8,704 bases of DNA from positions 1 through 8,704 of the forward strand of contig JAJCYX010000415.1 in the NCBI GenBank assembly GCA_029262715.1, written 5' to 3'. This DNA comes from Chloroflexota bacterium. GTDB taxonomy: Bacteria > Chloroflexota > Dehalococcoidia > Lucifugimonadales > Lucifugimonadaceae. Below are positions 5,215-8,704 of this stretch, piece by piece. Each line of letters opens with the position of its first letter. The stretch's first letter is position 1. Made by a program: the position numbers and the translations under genes. Below the pieces are notes generated by a model that had not been told where the DNA came from, did no database searches, and saw nothing but the letters and a program-made list of their open reading frames with translations.

Positions 5215-6666
5215 ATGAGCAACAACACCGATCAACCCGGAACTCCAGGCACCGAGTCAGACACGCCACTTCACTACCTGCCGCTGGCAGAGCAGGCCAG
5301 GAGAATTCGTTCAGGCGAACTATCCGCCGTCGTGCTGACGCGTGCATATCTCGGTCGAATCCACTCACACAACCCTCAACTGAACTCCTTCATCACAATC
5401 GACGAAGACAGGGCGATTGAGCAGGCACAACGGGTTGATGATGCAATCTCACGCGGCGAGCAGGTCGGGCCGCTTGCCGGTATTCCGCTGGCGGTTAAGG
5501 ACTCGATCCCAACGAAAGGTCTCAGGACGACCGATAACAGCAACCTGCTTGCTGATTGGGTACCGGAGCACGACGCGGCTGCGGTTGAGAAGCTCAGGCG
5601 AGCCGGTGCAGTAGTAATTGGCAAGGCGAACCTCAACGAATTTGGCTGGTCACGTCCCTTAGAAGCCGATCTTGCTCCGCCGCCATGGAATCCGTGGAAC
5701 CCTCGGTTCGCCTCTGTCGGATCAAGCTCAGGTTCTGGCGCTGCGGCAAGTGGCGGCCTCGCATCCGCAGCTATCGGCACAGACGGCGGAGGGTCAATCC
5801 GTCTCCCCGGTGGTGCGCACGGTCTGATCGGGTTCAAGCCAACTCACGGTCTCGTCAGCCGAAGAGGGATGGACCACAACTCTCACAGCGAAATTTCGCC
5901 GCTCACTCGAACCGTCGAGGACGCGGCATTGATGTTGGACGCGCTGGCAGGATTCGTACCGGACGACGATATGAGTTGGCCCGGCGCTCCCGTGGGCTAC
6001 GCCGATCGGCTGAGCGAAGCTGATGTCCGCGGATGGCGCATCGGTGTTCCCTGGAAGTTCGTCCGATCCGCTCCAAACGAACCTGAGGTGCTGGCTGCTT
6101 TCGAGGAGTTTTTAGGCACACTTGAATCGCTGGGTTGTGAAGTGATAGATGTCCCAGTTCGAGGTCTGGCAGAGGCGCGTATGGCGAACTTCCTCGTGCT
6201 CAATGCCGAGGCATATCAACGGCACGCAAAAAGCCTCGGTGAATACTGGGATAGTTACGGCGAGATAACACGTGTCTATCTGATGCAAGGCGCATATCTC
6301 GGTGCAGACGACCTACTGAATGCGTCAGAAGTTGGCCGGACTGTACGCGGACTACTTGAGTCCGAGATCTTCTCAGCAGATAAAACCGGTGTCCGCGCCC
6401 TGGCGATGCCGACTTCGCCATTCGTGACCGCCGAACGTTCGCGCCGCCCTGGTGAACACTCACGAGGCATCAACGCCTGTTTCACCGCACCTTTCAACAT
6501 CACCGGGCATCCTTCCACAAGCGTCCCGGCGGGATTCTCGGAAAGCAATGGCCTGCCAATCGGCGCAATGCTCACTACCGCGCTTCACAATGATCTCGAG
6601 CTTCTCCAGCTGGCACATGCTCATGAGCAGGCGACCAACTGGCACCTGCGCCACCCTGAGCTTTAA
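5215..6666 (+). CDS. Amidase signature family hydrolase
   Basis: A 483-residue cytosolic amide hydrolase of the amidase-signature family. The Ser-cisSer-Lys triad is visible: Lys95 in GIPLAVKDS (89-97), the cis-serine within GSSSGSG (169-175, most likely Ser170 or Ser171), and the nucleophile Ser194 in GTDGGGSIRLP (188-198). The core continues with GLIGFKPTHGLVSRRG. Full length, no signal peptide. Substrate is unknown: the core resembles GatA, AtzE/AtzF and general amidases alike. The GatC/AtzG-like gene just upstream suggests a two-subunit enzyme like AtzE-AtzG. A true GatA is less likely because no gatB or full gatC is nearby. The ribosome site before ATG 5215 is weak (CGGA at 5207-5210), fitting translation coupled to the preceding gene 18 bases away. 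PTSPF and GHPSTSVPAGF near the C-terminus are also typical of the family. Confidence 0.95.
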   Translation: MSNNTDQPGTPGTESDTPLHYLPLAEQARRIRSGELSAVVLTRAYLGRIHSHNPQLNSFITIDEDRAIEQAQRVDDAISRGEQVGPLAGIPLAVKDSIPTKGLRTTDNSNLLADWVPEHDAAAVEKLRRAGAVVIGKANLNEFGWSRPLEADLAPPPWNPWNPRFASVGSSSGSGAAASGGLASAAIGTDGGGSIRLPGGAHGLIGFKPTHGLVSRRGMDHNSHSEISPLTRTVEDAALMLDALAGFVPDDDMSWPGAPVGYADRLSEADVRGWRIGVPWKFVRSAPNEPEVLAAFEEFLGTLESLGCEVIDVPVRGLAEARMANFLVLNAEAYQRHAKSLGEYWDSYGEITRVYLMQGAYLGADDLLNASEVGRTVRGLLESEIFSADKTGVRALAMPTSPFVTAERSRRPGEHSRGINACFTAPFNITGHPSTSVPAGFSESNGLPIGAMLTTALHNDLELLQLAHAHEQATNWHLRHPEL

Positions 6667-6675
6667 GGACAGACA

Positions 6676-7446
6676 ATGGATGCTGCTCAGGTTCGGCAGA
6701 CGGTTGTGGATATGATTGCAGCTGAAACTGGCTGTCAGCCTGAGCAACTGACTGGCGGTGGAATTCACGTGGTCGCCAGGGAGCCTGAACGAATGTCCTG
6801 GCCTGCACATCGGTCATTCAACCCACACCCTGGAAGAATCGGTGCTGTGACGCTTGGAATCGGTGCCATCATTTCCGTGGACCAGCGCGATCTGAACTGG
6901 GCCCAAAAAACCTTCCGGACATCAGACCGAGACCAGATGCTCGCTGAATTCATCAAGCACGGCGCCGAAAGAAATCTAACCGTCCACGGCCCATATCCCC
7001 GCTTTACGGCTCCTTCGAACGGCATCACAAAACCTGAATACTCTCCTGAATACACCGTGCGCGTGGTCGATATCGAGTCAGAGTTGGCTTCAAATCCGAC
7101 TATGATTGATCGCGCACATTTCAGCAACGCCATTTCTCTTGAGCCGAATTCATCAGGGCGGCCAACGGTATTTGCCGCTGTGGCTCAGGCAAAAAGCAAA
7201 ATCGTTGGTGTCGCTGGAGTGTCGAAAGATTCGGAATTCATGTACCAGATAGGCATAGATATCCTGCCCGACCACCGCGGCTGCGGTCTTGGCCCAGCCA
7301 TGACCGCAGCCGCTTCCCGAGCCGTGTTCGATGTCGGAGCGCTTCCTTACTACGGCACAACAAGCTCAAACATCGCATCTATGCGTACAGCCCTTGCCGC
7401 AGGACTGCGGCCAACGTGGGTCGAGGTTCTCACCAGACCCGCATGA
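6676..7446 (+). CDS. GNAT family N-acetyltransferase, two-domain
   Basis: A 256-residue protein whose C-terminal half carries a GNAT fold. Acetyl-CoA binding motif A is seen in IGIDILPDHRGCGLG (192-206), with the R/Q-x-x-G-x-G core at 200-206, followed by a helix to about 220. SSNIASMRTALAAGLRPTW (230-248) is the typical Asn/Ser plus aromatic closing motif. The N-terminal ~110 residues (GCQPEQL at 19-25, GAIISVD at 63-69) match the lead domain of a GNAT subgroup seen beside metabolic genes, as far as I can judge by eye. Acceptor substrate unknown. AAGGA at 6665-6669, overlapping the amidase stop, is 6 bases before ATG, so it is in the amidase operon. Its TGA overlaps the next ATG. It may acetylate a product or toxic amine from amide cleavage, which is inference only. 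Confidence 0.85.
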   Translation: MDAAQVRQTVVDMIAAETGCQPEQLTGGGIHVVAREPERMSWPAHRSFNPHPGRIGAVTLGIGAIISVDQRDLNWAQKTFRTSDRDQMLAEFIKHGAERNLTVHGPYPRFTAPSNGITKPEYSPEYTVRVVDIESELASNPTMIDRAHFSNAISLEPNSSGRPTVFAAVAQAKSKIVGVAGVSKDSEFMYQIGIDILPDHRGCGLGPAMTAAASRAVFDVGALPYYGTTSSNIASMRTALAAGLRPTWVEVLTRPA

Positions 7447-8549
7447 GCCCACTCGATTTAGTCATCTTCCTCGCCGGTCTCGTCCTCCTTGTGATAGGAG
7501 CGGAGGGTCTTGTTCGCGGCGCGACACGCCTCGGCATACTCGCCGGGCTATCTCCACTCGTCATCGGTCTGACGATCGTCTCATTCGCAACCACGGCCCC
7601 TGAAGCAAGCGTTTCTATCGTCGCAGCAGCAGACGGTCGAGGCGGCCTTGCCGTAGGAAATGTTCTCGGCAGCAACATCTTCAACATACTGGTCGTAGCC
7701 GGTGCAGCCGCGACCATCATCGTGATCCCGGTCTCCAACATCACGATCAGGAAAGACCTTCCGGTACTTATCGCAGCATCGACACTCGTGTACCTGTTTG
7801 CGATTGACAAGACCGTTGTTGAATGGGAAGGTGTTGTGCTTTTGGTGGCACTGGTCGGCTTCATCACCTTTTCCGTCTTGCAGTCACGCCGAACAGCGCG
7901 TGCAACTCGTGAGTCACGCATAACTCGCACACGGCAGGCTGCACTGACTGAGATGGGCGCGGGACTCGGACTCGCTGGATTGGGCGCCGCTCTGTTAATC
8001 CTCGGGTCTCGCCTGTTCGTCGATTCGGCCTCGGACATCGCATCTACGCTCGGTGTGAGTGAATTGATAATCGGGCTGACGATAGTTTCAGCAGGCACTT
8101 CGGCACCGGAGCTGACAACTGCGATTGTGGCAGCGCTCAGAGGTCAGACAGATCTTGCTATCGGCAACGCTGTGGGCGCCAGCATCATCAATGTCCTCGG
8201 AGTAATCGGTGGAGCGGCACTGGTTTCCGGCGGAGGGCTGGAGGTACCTACCGACGCAATCAAGTTTGACTTCCCGATTGCGGTCACGGTCGGTATCGTC
8301 GTGCTCACTATCGCCATTATCGGTAAGCGCGCCGCACGAAGAGACGGGATATTCATGATCGGATTCTATGCCGTCTATCTTTCCGCCCTGATTGCCATCT
8401 CCATCAACAGCGATCTACTTAATCCATTCAGCATCGTGGCGCTTGCGGTGGTGTTGCCGGTCTCTTCTCTGGCCGCTGTATATGTCGTTTACAGAGCCAT
8501 CCGTCGTCCCGGACCTGCAAGACTCGAGGTTCCGTTCGTTGACCGCTGA
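7443..8549 (+). CDS. Calcium/sodium antiporter-type CaCA membrane exchanger
   Basis: A 368-residue inner-membrane protein with about ten hydrophobic segments in two inverted halves joined by a basic cytoplasmic loop at about 148-168. Both alpha repeats of the Ca2+/cation antiporter superfamily are visible. Repeat 1 is GLTIVSFATTAPE (42-54) with GNVLGSNIFN (72-81). Repeat 2 is GLTIVSAGTSAPE (211-223) with GNAVGASIIN (241-250). Expected ion ligands Thr50, Glu54, Ser77, Asn81, Thr219, Glu223 and Asn250 are present, but the serine matching Ser77 is Ala246 in repeat 2. It most resembles YrbG-type Ca2+/Na+ exchangers, though the true ions may differ. I chose ATG 7443, which overlaps the GNAT stop (ATGA) and starts directly at the first membrane segment; an upstream start at 7416 would add nine unsuitable residues. 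Last gene of the operon. Confidence 0.92.
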   Translation: MSPLDLVIFLAGLVLLVIGAEGLVRGATRLGILAGLSPLVIGLTIVSFATTAPEASVSIVAAADGRGGLAVGNVLGSNIFNILVVAGAAATIIVIPVSNITIRKDLPVLIAASTLVYLFAIDKTVVEWEGVVLLVALVGFITFSVLQSRRTARATRESRITRTRQAALTEMGAGLGLAGLGAALLILGSRLFVDSASDIASTLGVSELIIGLTIVSAGTSAPELTTAIVAALRGQTDLAIGNAVGASIINVLGVIGGAALVSGGGLEVPTDAIKFDFPIAVTVGIVVLTIAIIGKRAARRDGIFMIGFYAVYLSALIAISINSDLLNPFSIVALAVVLPVSSLAAVYVVYRAIRRPGPARLEVPFVDR

Positions 8550-8558
8550 CCTTTCGTC

Positions 8559-8571
8559 ATACCAGTGGTAT
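8559..8571. promoter_or_regulatory. Perfect 13-bp palindrome, probable operator
   Basis: ATACCA-G-TGGTAT is a perfect inverted repeat about a single central base, in the only sizeable gap (118 bases) between the antiporter and the next gene. A weak promoter could overlap it (CTGACC at 8546-8551 and TATCGT at 8569-8574, 17 bases apart), which would put the palindrome across the -10. The shape suits a dimeric repressor such as a GntR-type regulator of a catabolic gene. No regulator gene is in the window. Confidence 0.45.
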
Positions 8572-8667
8572 CGTGCGCCGGGTTGCAACGTCCGAACACT
8601 TCTGAATCATCCGTTAGTTCTCGGACACCGAATTCCGTGAACCGTTAATAGCCTGGAGCGAAGAATC

Positions 8668-8704
8668 ATGAAAGTCACTTCAGTAGAAGCCGTCGCGGTC
8701 GAAG
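8668..8704 (+). CDS. Start of probable enolase-superfamily (MR/MLE) gene, cut by window end
   Basis: Twelve codons are visible, reading MKVTSVEAVAVE. ATG 8668 is preceded by GGAG at 8655-8658 with 9 bases spacing, so the start is well supported. An opening of the form M-K-[IV]-T-x-[VI]-E-A is characteristic of the mandelate racemase/muconate lactonizing enzyme branch of the enolase superfamily, such as sugar-acid dehydratases. Twelve residues are too few to be sure. The gene is separated from the antiporter by a palindrome-bearing gap, so it is likely transcribed on its own. Confidence 0.55.
   Translation, partial: MKVTSVEAVAVE

Noticed and set aside
4993..6666. Reading the amidase and small gene as GatA/GatC of tRNA-dependent amidotransferase
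   Set aside because: No gatB is adjacent, the small protein is shorter than usual GatC, and the amidase is equally close by eye to catabolic amidases.
7430..8098. Long minus-strand ORF of 222 codons inside the antiporter gene
   Set aside because: It lies wholly antiparallel to a clearly real membrane protein gene, is low-complexity Ala/Thr/Pro/Arg-rich, and has no domain. It is a shadow of codon bias.

Overview
This is a gene-dense stretch of a bacterial chromosome of moderately high GC, with Shine-Dalgarno-type starts, overlapping stop/start pairs and short intergenic gaps. There is no rRNA or tRNA to place it. The mix of a GH109-like Gfo/Idh/MocA oxidoreductase, an SDR dehydrogenase, a lone methyltransferase, an amidase and the start of what looks like an enolase-superfamily (mandelate racemase/muconate lactonizing) gene is typical of heterotrophs with expanded catabolic enzyme families. 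Free-living marine or soil Chloroflexota (SAR202-like Dehalococcoidia) are one possibility, but that placement is only a guess from gene content.

Layout. 1-112: AT-rich alternating tract, a small hairpin and the leader of the first gene. 113-1042 (+): nudC-type NAD(H) pyrophosphatase with zinc ribbon and Nudix box. 1043-1512: a 470-base stretch with no convincing gene, holding AT-rich alternating tracts, palindromes, a 16-bp tandem repeat and one doubtful minus-strand ORF. 1513-1812 (+): small orphan membrane-anchored or secreted acidic protein. 1925-3181 (+): Gfo/Idh/MocA family protein of the GH109-like subgroup. 3206-3254: imperfect 12-bp tandem AT-rich repeat in the convergent gap. 3264-4795 (-): translationally coupled methyltransferase then SDR dehydrogenase. 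4796-4992: divergent promoter region. 4993-8549 (+): probable four-gene operon of a GatC/AtzG-like small protein, an amidase, a GNAT acetyltransferase and a CaCA-family cation antiporter. 8550-8667: intergenic region with a perfect 13-bp palindrome. 8668 to the end: first codons of a probable enolase-superfamily gene.

How the genes may work together. The 4993-8549 block reads as one unit: the small protein resembles the GatC/AtzG partners that stabilise amidase-signature enzymes, the GNAT gene follows the amidase after 9 bases, and the antiporter overlaps the GNAT stop by 4 bases (ATGA). The substrate cannot be read from sequence. The minus-strand pair also looks co-translated. No defence system, CRISPR array, prophage or insertion sequence is visible. 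The least explained signals are the recurring TATGTATA/TATACATA tracts confined to the first 3.3 kb and the candidate two-subunit amidase operon.
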